64,000 bases of DNA from Neolentinus lepideus HHB14362 ss-1 (Eukaryota > Basidiomycota > Agaricomycetes > Gloeophyllales > Gloeophyllaceae), in assembly GCA_001632425.1 (NCBI GenBank), contig KV425568.1, positions 416,159 to 480,158 of the forward strand, in the 5' to 3' direction. A program made the translations under genes and the position numbers. Position 1 is the first letter of the stretch. Every line of letters begins with the position of its first letter. The notes under the pieces are model-generated. The model saw only the letters and a list, made by a program, of their open reading frames with translations. It searched no databases and was not told where the DNA came from. Below, one piece after another: positions 1 through 11,900 of the stretch.

Positions 1-90
1 GAATTAAGATTCGTTCTGGTTCTTGTCGCGTGAACTTGAGTTTCTAACTTCACACGTGGACTTACTGTGTAGCAAGGCTACGCCTAAGTC

Positions 91-414
91 TTACATTGTC
101 CGTCTACTTCCTCTTCTGGCTCTTTTCTCCTCGGATGTCCAGTACTGTGCAGCTGTTATAACCGAAACCAAGAAATTCTTATACTGATTGCTGACCGTAT
201 CTACATATTGTTTATTCGCGCTGAAGAATATGTTGACTTTAGTGTCAGTGATGGCAACTTCGAAGCATGCGGAGTAGAGTTGCGCACTAGACATGTGTTC
301 AAACTTCTCGCAAATCGGGAGCGGAATGCTCAACTGTATGGTGCGGAGAAGGGAAATGCAGCTATCTTGCCACACGATATCTGCCATAGCACTACCGCAA
401 CACACCACTTGCAA
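91..414 (-). pseudogene. Fragment related to the 764-residue orphan protein at 19068-21362
   Basis: The 107-residue reading frame matches the C-terminal part of the orphan protein at 19068-21362. Shared blocks include SACF, a VN(I/L) stretch, SANK(E/Q)(F/Y)V, and YKN(F/H)LV followed by an Arg-rich patch. Similarity covers roughly the last quarter only. The F-box-like segment and the basic N-terminal region of the long copy are missing, and this frame stops where the long copy continues. I read it as a truncated copy rather than a working gene. It lies near the window edge, but its upstream side is inside the window and shows no further clear homology. The function of the family is unknown. 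Confidence 0.55.
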
Positions 415-935
415 GTGGATTCACGGAAATGGTTCCCTAGGCCTTCAGCAAAACCCACGTAAAGTATTATTTCTTCTTGAAAGCGAGCCAGGAGCTCACA
501 GCACAGGCTACTGTGCTCATCTCTGAGACAAGTTGTCTGCTGATAGGTCACTGCTACGCGCGACGACTGCTGCACTACTGCGTTGTCTTCGAAGAAATAG
601 TCTCGAAGCGTGAATCTGCGTCTGACGGACCTAAAAACATGAGACCAGACAGTAATGTATGAACTTCGACATACACAATTATTATATACATTCTGATATG
701 TAAATAAAACAATAGATAGGGATGCACGGAAGGAGTCAAGGCTCGACGACTGTTATACGTAAATAGCGAGTGATTAAGGTCAAAGATACATCGCCAGAAA
801 TGACGCTGACCATATCCTATGAAGAAGACGTCTAGAAGTTGTTGGGAGATAAGATTATAACAGCGTTCGTCGACCCCAGATCGAAGAACAAGAATAGAAC
901 AGTCCCCTAACTCTAAGCGTAGCGGAAGGTGTGCG

Positions 936-1169
936 TTATGGGTGAGGCCTGCGTCGCCTCACAGGGTGTCGACTTGTTTGTGCTGATTCTTGCCGACTCC
1001 GGCGCTGGCGTGGACTCCAGATGAGTGTAGCCACTGGCGGCTCCGGTCGACTGTCCGGAGGTGAAAAAGGTTCGTCGATGGCCGTTGCGGGTGATACGGG
1101 TTGTGCATGAGTGACAAGCAACATGCCAAGGAGTGTAAGCAGGATGCTAACGAAGATAGGGAATCTCAT
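936..1169 (-). CDS. Possible small secreted protein
   Basis: A 77-residue frame begins with MRFPIFVSILLTLLGMLLV followed by THAQ, which looks like a signal peptide with a cleavage site near residues 22-24. The mature part is short, rich in Pro, Arg and Gln, and has no cysteines and no family I recognise. I chose the internal Met at 1169 because the 20 residues before it lack a hydrophobic run. There is no homology evidence and a chance frame is quite possible. Confidence 0.25.
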   Translation of the reverse strand: MRFPIFVSILLTLLGMLLVTHAQPVSPATAIDEPFSPPDSRPEPPVATLIWSPRQRRSRQESAQTSRHPVRRRRPHP

Positions 1170-1229
1170 GCTTCGAGCTAGGAAGGACCTGTTGTCAGAG
1201 CTGACGGCCGCAATTGGGAGTGATGCCAT

Positions 1230-2295
1230 GTTGGCTCACCTGGGTACTCCGAGATTCTAATGATGAGCCGGGGTCAAGTATTCGAAGTGATAATTGCCCG
1301 AGAGGAAGAAGGATTCGAAGATGGGGTGGGTAGCTTCGAAGGAAGAGCCAGCCCGGGGAGTCTTATAGTGTAATGCAAAGTAAGGACCGGCCACAATTCT
1401 CCCCGAGATTAATAATATGGTTCAAGATTCCAGGCTCGAAGGTAAGACTATTCCAGTACACTCCCAGGTGCGAAGTTGGAGAACAGCCGCGAATGGGTTG
1501 TCGACAATGTGCCATGAAGGCCAAGACCTGTCGCCATTTATAGGGTAGGAAGGAGGCAGTGATGGCTGGCCATGCAGGAAAGGCAAGGTTTCATTCATCG
1601 TCAAATAAATGGGGTGCTGAAATCGCATCCTCGTGGCTGCCGGCGGTGCTCGATGGGAGTGGGGACCGACCTGGGTGACAAATTTAGAACGTATGACGAT
1701 GGAAGTCTAGGGATAACTTGACCGACTAAATACCCATGTCGGGCGCAGTCACGATTGAGACAGGGTGAGGTTGGAGTGAGACGGATGAAAAAATTGCGAT
1801 TTTCAGGATGTTTTCAGGGCACAATGTATCAATTAGTATCAGATGGGACACACGAACGACTTTTCCGTCAGCCTGACCCATCACACGTGTCGAAGTATCA
1901 TTGGATTAGCAGAAGTCCCCCATGTCCAAGGAGACCAGACAGCGAGTTGTTGAATGGAACAAGCAACATAAAGAAAGCGGTCTTCAGAAGATTTCATGTA
2001 CGTTTTGAGTTGCGGCAGGTTGGGGGTTGAGCGGGGTATAGGCAAGCAGACCGAAAGCACATGAAGCTCGGCTCTCCTGGACGACTTAAGACCCTATACG
2101 AGGAGTCTTCGACATCCAGAAAAGAAGAAAACACAAGGAAATACGTCGCCGTGAGGAGAGAGACAACAGCATTGACGACGCTGCTTTGATACTGATGCAT
2201 GATGGTAGAGGACAAAAGAAGATGATTTTGACGCGTCTCAGCCACGGACTTCAACATCTTTGCTTTGTACACTATCCGCTTGCACCAAATACAAA
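1230..2295. other. Intergenic stretch, no gene recognised
   Basis: Only short frames without family signatures are present here. No tRNA-like or repeat structure was noticed. Confidence 0.4.
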
Positions 2296-3643
2296 ATGAC
2301 GAAGCACAGTAAGAACAACACTGCGTCGTCAGTGTTTTCATACGCGGAGTATAAGAGACTTGACTACGGGACTAAACGGGTACGTGGATATGAAGGCCTT
2401 CTAGGGTGCGAGGATAACAGGCGCCGAGTAGCAAAGGCTAGGAAATGAGTCCATGCGGAGGTTCGACGCGTGCTCTCTATGTCTGCAGCGAGTGAGAGAT
2501 CCAGTCGTATGCCATGAAGGCCATCTCTTCTGCAAGGAATGCGTCTATACCGACCTTCGTATGTCCAGCTACCTTGAGATATGGACGCTCGAGCTAACGG
2601 AAAGCTATCAGTCACTCAGAAGAAGGATATCAAGAAACAAAAGGATAGACTGGAGCAGATGAAGCGAGAGACTGAGGAGGAGAAGGAGCGAGCGAAGGAG
2701 GCTGCCCGGGAACGTGTTCTGCTGGAGTTCGAGAGAGGTCAGCTAGGTTTGGGGAAGTCCTCGCTGACGGGGCTTGGAACAGCATCCAAGGAGGTTTCCC
2801 AAGAACGTATGTCGTCTCTCTTGCACTTCCCGAATACGAGACTTGATCGAGGCGTCCTAGCCCGTGGTGTGAAGCGGAAATTTGAGTTCGATGCCTCAAC
2901 AGTGGAGACGCTAACACGCGAAGCCGAAGAGGCTGCTTTACTCCAGATCGAGCGAGAGCAAGCTGAACGTCTCAGAGCCAAGCTTCCAGACTTCTGGTTG
3001 CCCTCATTAACACCTACATATACCAGTCATGAACTGCCGAATTCGCTGAAGGATATTAAGGTCCAGACGACATGTAGAAGCGGAGAGCCGAGGCATTCAT
3101 TATCGTATGTTGCACCTTATTTGATTACTTCTGTAACTGCCGACATACGTCTTCGTAGCTTGAAGAATTTAATCCCTGTGCAGTTCACATTTATGCAGAA
3201 CAAGAGCAGTGCTCAATCAGTGGTGTCTACGCCCACCTCGACCACTAGCACGGAGACGAGCAAGCCAAAGAGAGAAGATAATCCCGATCCTATATGTCCA
3301 TCATGCAAGAGGATACTTTCGAATAGTATCATAATGTACCGTGCGTCTATCTTTTCTCATGATACTGGTTGAATTGCCTTACTTATTTTGGAGCTTAGTG
3401 ATGAAACAATGCTCGCACGTTGTGTGCAAGACGTGTACTGATTCTCTCATCAGGCCGTCAAAACAGTGCGTTGTATGCGACAAGGAGCTGGGTGATAAGG
3501 ATATCATCGAGCTGAGACGTGAAGGTGTGTCGAACCTTGCTTTTATACCCCTCGACATCTCACCATCCTTATTCGCAGGTACTGGTTTCGCTGGCGGTGG
3601 AATTGCAGAGACCAGGAAACCAGGTATAGCGTTCCAGGGTTAA
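2296..3643 (+). CDS. NOSIP-type RING/U-box E3 ubiquitin ligase
   Basis: Exons 2296-2379, 2432-2558, 2612-3104, 3159-3340, 3399-3524 and 3579-3643 join in phase to 358 residues. The start MTKHSKNNTASSVF matches the conserved N-terminus of nitric-oxide-synthase-interacting protein (NOSIP). A first zinc-binding RING/U-box half follows (CSLC...CHEGHLFCKEC). Next comes a long charged helix (KKDIKKQK...RETEEEKERAKEAARER), then a C-terminal RING (CPSC...CSHVVCKTC...CVVC) and the NOSIP-like ending TGFAGGG. Members of this family are nuclear E3 ubiquitin ligases linked to spliceosomes. The five introns are 52-58 nt with GT-AG ends. The gene converges on the helicase gene with about 120 bp between the stop codons. 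The family call is firm; its substrates in this fungus are unknown. Confidence 0.9.
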
Positions 3644-3765
3644 GTTGTGCAAGATGCGTATTTTCTCCATGTTCTTTATCGGTCGCCTACGAACAGACAC
3701 TGCGGTTCCATTGGCAGTCCTAGGCTATCCAGTATCTACACACCTGTATTATCGACTGACTTCGG

Positions 3766-5898
3766 TCACTCGGACCGCCGCGACCACCGGTGTACCGTCC
3801 GTGCAACCTGCTCACACTGCTTCTCAAACTCCTCATCCGAGCATGTATGCCGCGATTCATACTTTGCTAACAGCACCTTCTCGATAACCTGACGCGCTGC
3901 GTCTGGCGTGGCCTGAATCTCCCACTTGGCCCCGTCACGCACGTTGAACAGCACCATACGCGGCATAAGAGTCCTTCTCTTCTCTGACATCCAAAGGTAA
4001 CCGTATATCAGCACCTGTACTGCATGTGCAGGGCTTAGATAGGAGACAAATTTGATCTCCCAGATCGTCGTGGTGCCATTGTTACTTGTCTCCACGATGT
4101 CTGCCCTGCCGGCAATGTTGGCGATACTCTCTTCGTTGCCCTTGCCTTGTACAGTGAACTTTGAACTGAAGGGCACCTCAAATTGTATATCGCTCTGGTA
4201 CTCAGCGAATTGCTCCGACAGACGCTCGACAGCCCGACCCACGTCTGGCACGAGCCAGTCGAAGCTGTTCTCCGTCATCTGTAGCTTGCGTGACTTGTGC
4301 ACACGGGCTTGGTAGTCAGTTGCAGTCTTCGACAACCACTTAACGCGGTCCTTCGCGTCCAAGGGCACCTTGCTAACATCGACCTTTTCCAGGGTGTGCA
4401 ACGTATGGCACTTGTCGAACTCGAAGGCGGCAACAATGACAAGACCATTGATGTCGTTCACCTGTTCGTACAGCAGCTTGTCGTGAAATATGGTCGGGAC
4501 TATGTCTGTTAGGCGGATGTGCTGGTCTTCTGGCAATGGCGGGTACGCCGAGATAAATTCGGTCAGGAGCGAATCGAGGACAACCTCGTTGATGTGTCTT
4601 GGGATATCTGACACGGCCAAGTACTGCCTTTCGGGTAGGTGTAGACCCTCGTCTGCATTCACTGCGGGGACAGCTTGGCTAGGCTGTTGGCCTAACCTGG
4701 TTAGGTTATGAAAGTCTGCGAGCTGCTCGACTGCACGCCAGTGAACGAACGGCATCACGTCCTGTGGGAAGGAGTGTACGATGACCAGCTGCTGAATCGC
4801 TCTGGTGAGGGCGACGTACACTGCTCTCGGGCAGCAATCCGTGGGTAAATCCTTCCCGAATATTTTGAAGTAAAGGTTGTCTACGCCACAGACAATCACC
4901 AAGTCGCGCTCGCTGCCTTTGAATTGGTGGTAAGTGGAGATTGCGAGCTTGTTTTCCAGGACTTTGTCATTGAGCGGGCTGTCGTCATCGAGGGAAATGG
5001 CGATAGGATAGCGCCATCGCTTGCATAGTTCGTTTTCGAGGTGCGCGAGCTCCGTATCAAGTCTAACGGAAGGAGCAAGGATTGCTGTGTTCTCTGGTCC
5101 GTATTGCTCGATGACGGGGACGAGTTTGTCCAGGAATACGTCGTCCACGAGTGAGTCGCAGTACATGTACTGTGGACGTGGTCCAGCATGGGAGCCTTTG
5201 ATATACCCGGGTTTCACAACGAAAGCTTCATTAATGAGGTTGCTATTGGCATGCGAGAGCCGGTAGCTCTTGTCAAGAGACATTCGATCCCAAGGATCAG
5301 TACTGAAAGAGCCAAAGATGCTCGGGGCGAGAGACAGATACCGATCATCTGCTCCTCGGTAATCGTAGATAGCTTGTTCAGGATCGCCCAAGACAACAAC
5401 ACGCGGTGGCTTGCCTTGAGCTGATTTAACGGAGGCTAGAAAGACGCAGATCAGCCAGTACAATAGTGGCGTACAATCCTGCAGTTCGTCCAGAATTACA
5501 ATGTCGCACGGACTTTCGCTCCAAGAAGGCACGGCTTCGCAGCTGTGTAGTAGCTTGTGCAATTTCAAGTCATTGTTAACTGGCTCCGGTGTGTTGAAGA
5601 GCTTCCCAGCGAGACCGTGGAACGTCAAGACGGAAGCGCGTGGATAATTGGCCAACCTATCGGCCGTTGAGAGCTGTAGTCGCTTGGAGTATGTTAGAGC
5701 TATGATTGGGCTATCCTGGAATGCTTCCGCGATGGCTCCTGCAGTGGTAGTCTTTCCTGAACCTGGCTTTGCTGAGACCACGACATTGTGAGTGCGGCAG
5801 CGGTCGACGATGGCTGATTGTTCCGGTGAAGCGGTGAAAATTGTGCGTCTGGTATGGCTCTGGCACCCCAGGAGCAGCCTTTTAAGAGCCTGCACCAT
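3766..5898 (-). CDS. SF1 (UvrD-like) helicase fused to a PD-(D/E)XK-type nuclease domain
   Basis: A single exon encodes about 710 residues. Superfamily 1 helicase motifs appear in order: a Q-motif-like SPEQSAIVDRC, Walker A AKPGSGKTTT, Walker B LDELQD, motif III LGDPEQAIYDYRG, motif IV DKSYR, motif V YHQFKGSERDLV and motif VI VYVALTRA. After a linker of about 200 residues comes GRADIVE, then WEIK, then QVLIYGY. That is the D...ExK...Q-x3-Y layout of RecB-like PD-(D/E)XK nucleases. I take the Met at 5898, because from there the protein starts with a basic Leu/Arg/Ser stretch (MVQALKRLLLG) that could be a mitochondrial presequence; an upstream in-frame Met lies at 5982. The architecture recalls AddA/RecB or Dna2-like enzymes. 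The helicase call is firm, the nuclease call likely, the cellular role unknown. Confidence 0.85.
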   Translation of the reverse strand: MVQALKRLLLGCQSHTRRTIFTASPEQSAIVDRCRTHNVVVSAKPGSGKTTTAGAIAEAFQDSPIIALTYSKRLQLSTADRLANYPRASVLTFHGLAGKLFNTPEPVNNDLKLHKLLHSCEAVPSWSESPCDIVILDELQDCTPLLYWLICVFLASVKSAQGKPPRVVVLGDPEQAIYDYRGADDRYLSLAPSIFGSFSTDPWDRMSLDKSYRLSHANSNLINEAFVVKPGYIKGSHAGPRPQYMYCDSLVDDVFLDKLVPVIEQYGPENTAILAPSVRLDTELAHLENELCKRWRYPIAISLDDDSPLNDKVLENKLAISTYHQFKGSERDLVIVCGVDNLYFKIFGKDLPTDCCPRAVYVALTRAIQQLVIVHSFPQDVMPFVHWRAVEQLADFHNLTRLGQQPSQAVPAVNADEGLHLPERQYLAVSDIPRHINEVVLDSLLTEFISAYPPLPEDQHIRLTDIVPTIFHDKLLYEQVNDINGLVIVAAFEFDKCHTLHTLEKVDVSKVPLDAKDRVKWLSKTATDYQARVHKSRKLQMTENSFDWLVPDVGRAVERLSEQFAEYQSDIQFEVPFSSKFTVQGKGNEESIANIAGRADIVETSNNGTTTIWEIKFVSYLSPAHAVQVLIYGYLWMSEKRRTLMPRMVLFNVRDGAKWEIQATPDAARQVIEKVLLAKYESRHTCSDEEFEKQCEQVARTVHRWSRRSE

Positions 5899-6283
5899 GT
5901 TAAGCACTGTTGCATGCGAAGAAGGCGTGTGGCAGCAGTGACCTCCTGGCACAACCACGAGGCATGTCGCTGCGAGGACCAAAATAACAGTGCCAAATAA
6001 TTAAAACCACCTGCTACCACGACTGCGTGCAGCAAGGTGTTATTCAGGATGATCAGACGAAATTGGCCGTGAGATCTTCCCCGCTGCGCGAAGACTTTTC
6101 GGGGTAAACGTAGTCGCTACGCGTAGGCGGTATCTGTATTGCCAAACCCTAACCTCGACGTTAGGATGCCGAGGGCCACGCCGCCATGGCGGCAAGGTCC
6201 ACTCGATTGACAAAGCAGCCGCTGTCGGAGCTTTCAAACCTAAGAATAAACTGGACCGGAGTTAGACGTCAAGACGCAGACAC

Positions 6284-6290
6284 TATAAAG
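6284..6290 (+). promoter_or_regulatory. TATA-like box of the aldo/keto reductase gene
   Basis: TATAAAG lies 77 nt before the ATG at 6367, a usual distance for a fungal core promoter. This is motif recognition only. Confidence 0.45.
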
Positions 6291-6366
6291 CACCCATCCA
6301 ACTACTCAGATATCCGTGTCCCAGCAAACGCACAACGTTCCCCACCTCGACGCATCAGCATTGATA

Positions 6367-7431
6367 ATGTCGTTCCCTGCCATCGAGTTACGCGAGCTCG
6401 GAAAGACGGGTGTCAAGATTCCCGCTATCGGCCTTGGAGCCATGGGGATGAGCGAGTTCTATGGTCCGGGCGATGAGGTAGAGAGCATCAAAGTCCTCGA
6501 GCGCTCCATCGAGCTCGGGTGCACTCACTGGGACACAGCAGACATGTACGGGTGGGGAAGGAACGGTGCGTGCTCACATTGCTGATACAAATCGTCACAA
6601 TGCTTATCGTGGTTCACAGAGGAGCTGCTGGGCAAGGTCCTCTCCGACCCCGCCAAGCGGTCCAAGATCTTCCTCGCGACCAAGTTCGGCAACATGCGCG
6701 GTCCCAACGGGGAGTTCCTTGGTATCAATGGCAAGCCCGAGTACGTCCGCCAGCAGTGCGAGTCCTCGCTCAAGCGTCTGCGTGTCCAACAAATCGATCT
6801 GTACTACCAGCACCGTGTCGACCCCAACACACCCATCGAGGACACCGTTGGCGAGATGAAGAAGCTCGTGGAGGAGGGTAAAGTCCGCTTCCTCGGTTTG
6901 TCGGAGTGCTCTGCGGATACTCTGAGGAGGGCGTACAAGGTTCACCCGATCGCAGCTGTCCAGATCGAGTTCTCGCCCTGGACGCTCGATATCGAGACAA
7001 ACGGACTCCTTGCAGCTGCGCGTGAGCTCGGCGTCACGATTGTTGCGTACTCGCCCCTAGGCCGTGGTATGCTGACGGGCAAGTATCGTTCGCCTTCCGA
7101 CTTCCCTGAGGGCGACTTCCGCCGCATAAACCCGCGCTTCTCTGAAGAGAATTTCAAGCATAATCTGGCGTTGGTGGATGAGCTCCAGGCGCTCGCGAGC
7201 AAGAAGGGGTGCTCACCGAGTCAGCTCTGCTTGGCGTGGGTGTTGAAGCAGGGGAAGGATATTGTGGCAATTCCGGGGACGAAGAGGATTAAGTACCTTG
7301 AAGAGAACATCGGCGCCGCTGGCGTGCAAATTTCGGAGGAGGAGAACAAGGAGCTTCGGAGTGTTATCTCCAGGATCCAGATCAAGGGAATGAGGTACCC
7401 TGAGGCGGGCATGAAGGGGGTTGGGCTGTAG
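6367..7431 (+). CDS. Aldo/keto reductase (NADP-dependent oxidoreductase)
   Basis: Two exons (6367-6565, 6620-7431; intron 54 nt) give 336 residues, normal for the family. The catalytic tetrad is visible: Asp56 and Tyr61 (DTADMYG), Lys88 (LATKFG) and His131 (DLYYQHRVD). The NADPH-binding side is marked by [12 protein letters not shown] and, near the end, IPGTKR. The overall pattern resembles the AKR13 group of fungal and bacterial reductases that reduce aldehydes and ketones in the cytosol. Introns are few and codon use is strongly C-ending, which suggests good expression. The substrate cannot be told from sequence. An upstream in-frame frame extends to 6316, but it starts at a non-ATG codon and adds a poorly conserved leader, so ATG 6367 is preferred. 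Confidence 0.93.
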
Positions 7432-8929
7432 AAGTAAGATTCTAAAGTGTTGAATGTACTATAGTAAACTGGAGCCGAAACAACATCTATTCGATGGATT
7501 GTTGGAAGTAGGGGTGATCCATTTTTAGCTGTTCGGTTCATTCGTTGCGCAAAAGCCTTGAAATTCGTAACTCCGACTGTTGATATCCAGAACGTAAGCA
7601 GAAGTCGAGGCTCGAAGATGTTGATCATAGTGTCGGGAAGTTCTGGTTCGGCCTGAGAGGGTTCAGGCTCACTCAAATCCTAGGCCCGTCCTAAGCAGGC
7701 CTCAGTCTAGGACATAATTCCATCCATCGCTATTTATTGAATTGCGAAAGTTGACTTCTGTAATACGACTGACAGAAATTTTAGTGTATGAAACAGCATG
7801 ACCGTTCGGACTTAAGACGACGGTTGCGGTTCCGGTTCCGGTCAAGGTTATAGCTGTCCGATTTTATAGAAATTTTACCATGCCCATCGTCGCCCACAGG
7901 TCTCGGTGTTAGACGTGTGCAACAACGACTCACACTTAGCCTATAGGTGCGACAACTTCCAAAGGTATCACGGCCCCATAAATGGTACTGAAAGTCCTGG
8001 TACTATAGGCCCGGCCCGGCCCGGGGTAAACGGCCTATCAGGGCATTGGCCCCGCCGGGCTGAGCTTTAAAACGCCTGGCCCGGCTAGAGCTCGGAGCCG
8101 GGCCTTGTGGATCATGCTGGAGGGTAAATAGGTTGCTGGGAGCAGACAGTCCTAGGTAGTGTTGCCGCAAAGTTACTCTGCAGTTACGGTACTCTGCAGT
8201 CGCTCTGGCAGCATCGTCGCGTTGGTAACGTCCCTCCTACACAGCCACCTCGGGCCACACCAGCCACAGGTGCAGAAAACACTATTTCGACTTCTTTGAC
8301 GTGTAAATCACAAGCTTTCAGCATTGAATTGAAAAATAAGTGGTGTTTGACTCCTTTTCATTAGATACATTAGGCTTAAAATGCGTATACGACATATCGT
8401 CTGTGGCACAAGGCAGCCGTGGGAGAGTCAACCGTGACACATGTGACTGTTGGTTGCTACCCGGTCTATGCGAGCGCTTCGTCATGAGACTAGATGCGAC
8501 CGACGCGTACGCGCGTACGGATCACCGGGGATATCCTGGGATTAATGTCTCTTCCCAGTGACTCTGACTTACTTGCTCTCAATTGCTTGTCCATGCTTGT
8601 GGCAGATAGCGCCTTATTTGTGGCCATCACAATACCAGACTTTCCCGAGATTTTGAACTTCATCGGCGACATATCTCCAGTCTCCAGTACAATCTAGCCA
8701 GGACATGCAAATTCGGCTAAATCTCGCGGTATCAGCCCGGTCGCCATATGTAAACAGTCTGCTTCGCAGATGATGTCCGCCACGGGCCGTCCTCTTTTCA
8801 AGCTTCTTGAACGCGCCTGCTGCCTTACCATGACGTCGGGCAGGCCTCTCGTGATCAGGCGGCGGTCTTCCTGTGGTATGACGAGATGACAGAGCTTCTA
8901 GGCGGACCGCGGTACGTGAGCAAAGTGGG
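7432..8929. other. Intergenic stretch between the reductase and GH31 genes
   Basis: No convincing coding exon was found on either strand. The stretch contains the GC-rich repeat patch listed separately. Confidence 0.5.
8008..8104. repeat. GC-rich patch of GGCCCGGC-type repeats
   Basis: The patch opens with a run of GGCCC/CCCGG units and closes with GGCCCGGC...GAGCCGGGCC, so both strands can fold on themselves. Similar GGCCCGG-rich ends occur in some hAT-type miniature elements, but I could not define terminal repeats or a target-site duplication. Confidence 0.35.
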
Positions 8930-8938
8930 TATAAAATA
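8930..8938 (+). promoter_or_regulatory. TATA-like box of the GH31 gene
   Basis: TATAAAATA lies 37 nt before the first codon of the GH31 signal peptide. The short distance implies a very short 5' leader if it is used. Confidence 0.4.
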
Positions 8939-8974
8939 TATTTGAATCTCCCGGGGAGCTCTACTCGCGACATC

Positions 8975-11900
8975 ATGCTACGCTTGTTGCTAGTGTTAGC
9001 TTCGCTTGGTCTCTGGAAGGGATGTGATGTATTCGCAGTCAGAGCTCAGAACTTCAACACTACTGGAATCAGGATACAGAATGGTTTCGAGCGCGTTTAT
9101 ATTCAGGTCTTGTCCGATTGTTATTTTTGTAGTATCTGCATTCTGACGCTCTGGCTTGCTCAGCCTTTTGGAACGAACGGTATCCGAGTGCGAGCGAGTT
9201 TATTGCGCGACCCTACAGGAACCGAGCTCTCAGCTTTGCTGGACCCGCCCTTAGAAGGTCCTGGTGGAGACCAGGGCCTCTCGTACGGCCAATCTATCGG
9301 CTATCTCGGAAATGCAGCACTACAGAATGGAAATCTAGTAGTGAATGTTACCAATGGCGTTCTGTCGTTCTCGCGAGTAGAGTCGAATGGATCTCTAAGC
9401 CTCCTGACTTCAGAGTACACGGACGACAAAGCGCTGCCAGCGAGGTATTACAGGCAGGAGTTCAGGTCTCCGAGTTTCGCGGCGGAGTACTCGTTCACGT
9501 CGGATCCGGATGATCAGATTTATGGGACTGGGCAGCAGGCGTGCTGTACGGATAATACGGTCAATAAGAAGGGACAAGTGGTGGATTTGATCAATTTCAA
9601 TTCGCAGGTGCCGATACCGGTGTTCATGTCCAGCAAGGTATGTCTCCGAGTGACTTACAAGTCGAGTCAAGCAACTAAAAACGAGCAATGAATAGGGTTT
9701 TCTTCAATTCTTTAACGTGCCGAGCCAAGGCCGACTGGGTGAGAGAGGAATCCCGATGAGCTGCTCTTCGTTTGCTAATGTCATGTGTAGAATTTAGTGC
9801 CTACCGCACTCGATTTGTTGCTAGTGAGGCGACCGTTGTGGATTACTGGATGTACGTTGGACGTCCTACGACGATTCTACTCATAGAAACCTTGTTTCGA
9901 AAAGCACGACAGCAAGTCTCGGCGATTATGATTCGCTCCAAGAACAATATACTGCGGTCACTGGTGCGCTTACGGCCATTCTACTAGACTGCAAATCTCA
10001 TACTGTATCTAGGGAGACAGCCGGTTCCGCCGGAGTTCACTCTCGGATATCAGCAGTCGAAGCTACGATATTACAACGAAACGCAAGTTATCGATCTCGC
10101 TCAGCGCTTCCATGATGAACAAGTAAACGTATCATTGATTGTAGTCGGTAAGCATCGACGTCTTTACCACTTACAAAACTCTAACGTATACCCTTTTTTC
10201 GATAGATTTCTTCAACTGGCAGTACCAGGGCGACTGGTACGCATACGAACTCGTTCCCAGTTATACATCCTAACCTCACTACCCATAGGTCATTCAATAC
10301 CGAATTCTGGCCTGATCCCGCCGCGATGGCCGCACAGGTCAAAGCGCTGACAGGTGCGGAGATGATGGTCTCCCTATGGCCCAGCGTGGAAGATCTCTCC
10401 GTGAACTACCTGGCCCTGCAGGAGGGTGGATTGTTGGCGACTACAAGAGATGGTCCGGGAATTCAGGATTCGTTTGCGGGGGTGTATACTAGGCTTGTGG
10501 ATTCGACGAATCCGGCTGCGAGGGAGTTTTTGTGTGGGTGTTCTGATGATCGAGGGGCGTGAGGACGGGTACTGATGATTATGGAAGGGAAACGATTGAA
10601 TGATAGTTATTTCTCGAAGGGTATTCATAACTTTTGGATCGACCAGGCCGATGGTATGGCATTCAGAATGGATTATCAAATTGACTTGCTAACACAAACG
10701 CCTAGGCGGGACGTTGGGCGAGCCCTTCGAGAATAGTAAGCATCCTTTCTCCGTCTACGCCTACTCCACTAAGACTCGCTTTCAGATGGACAAAACATAA
10801 ACTCCCTTCCCTATGCCCGGGCATTCACGCAATACTTTATCGGCACTCAAGAAGGCGCGGGTAAGATGTACCCTTGGCTACATCAGCAGGCAATCGATGA
10901 AGGCTTCCGCAACCTCAGCGAACCCGATCCCGCGTCCAACGGGTGTAACTACATGTCGCTCACGCGTAGCACGTTTGCGGGTGGCCAGAGATTCTGCTCG
11001 TACCTGTGGAGCGGGGATACTAGTTCGCGGTTTGATGTGCTGCTGCAGCAGGTGACGGCGGCTGTGAGTGTGGCGGCATCGGGGTTATCGTCCTGGACGT
11101 TGGATATTGGGGGCTTTACGGGGCTGAATATAGACACGGCTTATGTAAGTGATCCGTACTGTGGTGGTTTGGAGTCTGAGATGACGGTTTTGTTTCTAAA
11201 GGGGCAACAACTCTTTGTGAGGTGGCTTGCGATGGGTACTTTCCTGCCATACGTAGGTTTTTCGTGTTACATTTGATCCGTGATACTTATCTTTTCTTGT
11301 GTTCTAGATGCGTGTTCATGGGTACGCTTCTTCGCATGCGTTACTTCTGCCTCTGATCTCCTGCCAGGGATCGCGTATGTAATATCCCGGCAGATAGCCG
11401 GCAGTATCTCGCTAACAACTGCCCTAATGAGGTACGTCTTCAACTTCGTCTCCGACGTAGCCTCGGGATACGAGTGATCCATCGTAGCCTTGGTCCTACG
11501 GCGCAGAGAACTTCGAAATCATCAAGCAGGTACGCACGCACCTTCTTCTCCTCACTACATCGTGGCTAATCACCGGTGAAGTATATTGCGCTCCGCTACC
11601 AACTCGTGCCGTACGTGAAGAAGCTCTTCCAGATGCTGCACGAAACTGGACGGTCGATCATGCGGCCTCTGTACTACGACTTCTCCCTGTCGGATGAGAC
11701 CGTAGTGAACGCTACTGCAACTAACAACCCGCTCGTGGTGCATCAGTTCATGCTCGGTGGGCGTTCTATACCTTATAAGGTTATATGCGATGCGTGTTAA
11801 CAAGGTGATCAGGCCCGAGAATCCTTGTGTCTCCTGTCGGAGTGGAGAACGCTACCACGAAGGATGTGTACCTGCCCCGGCTTCCGGAGGCGTGGATTGC

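Noticed and set aside
7221..7676. Reverse-strand frame overlapping the end of the aldo/keto reductase gene
   Set aside because: Half of it is antisense to conserved coding sequence and the rest has no recognisable features.
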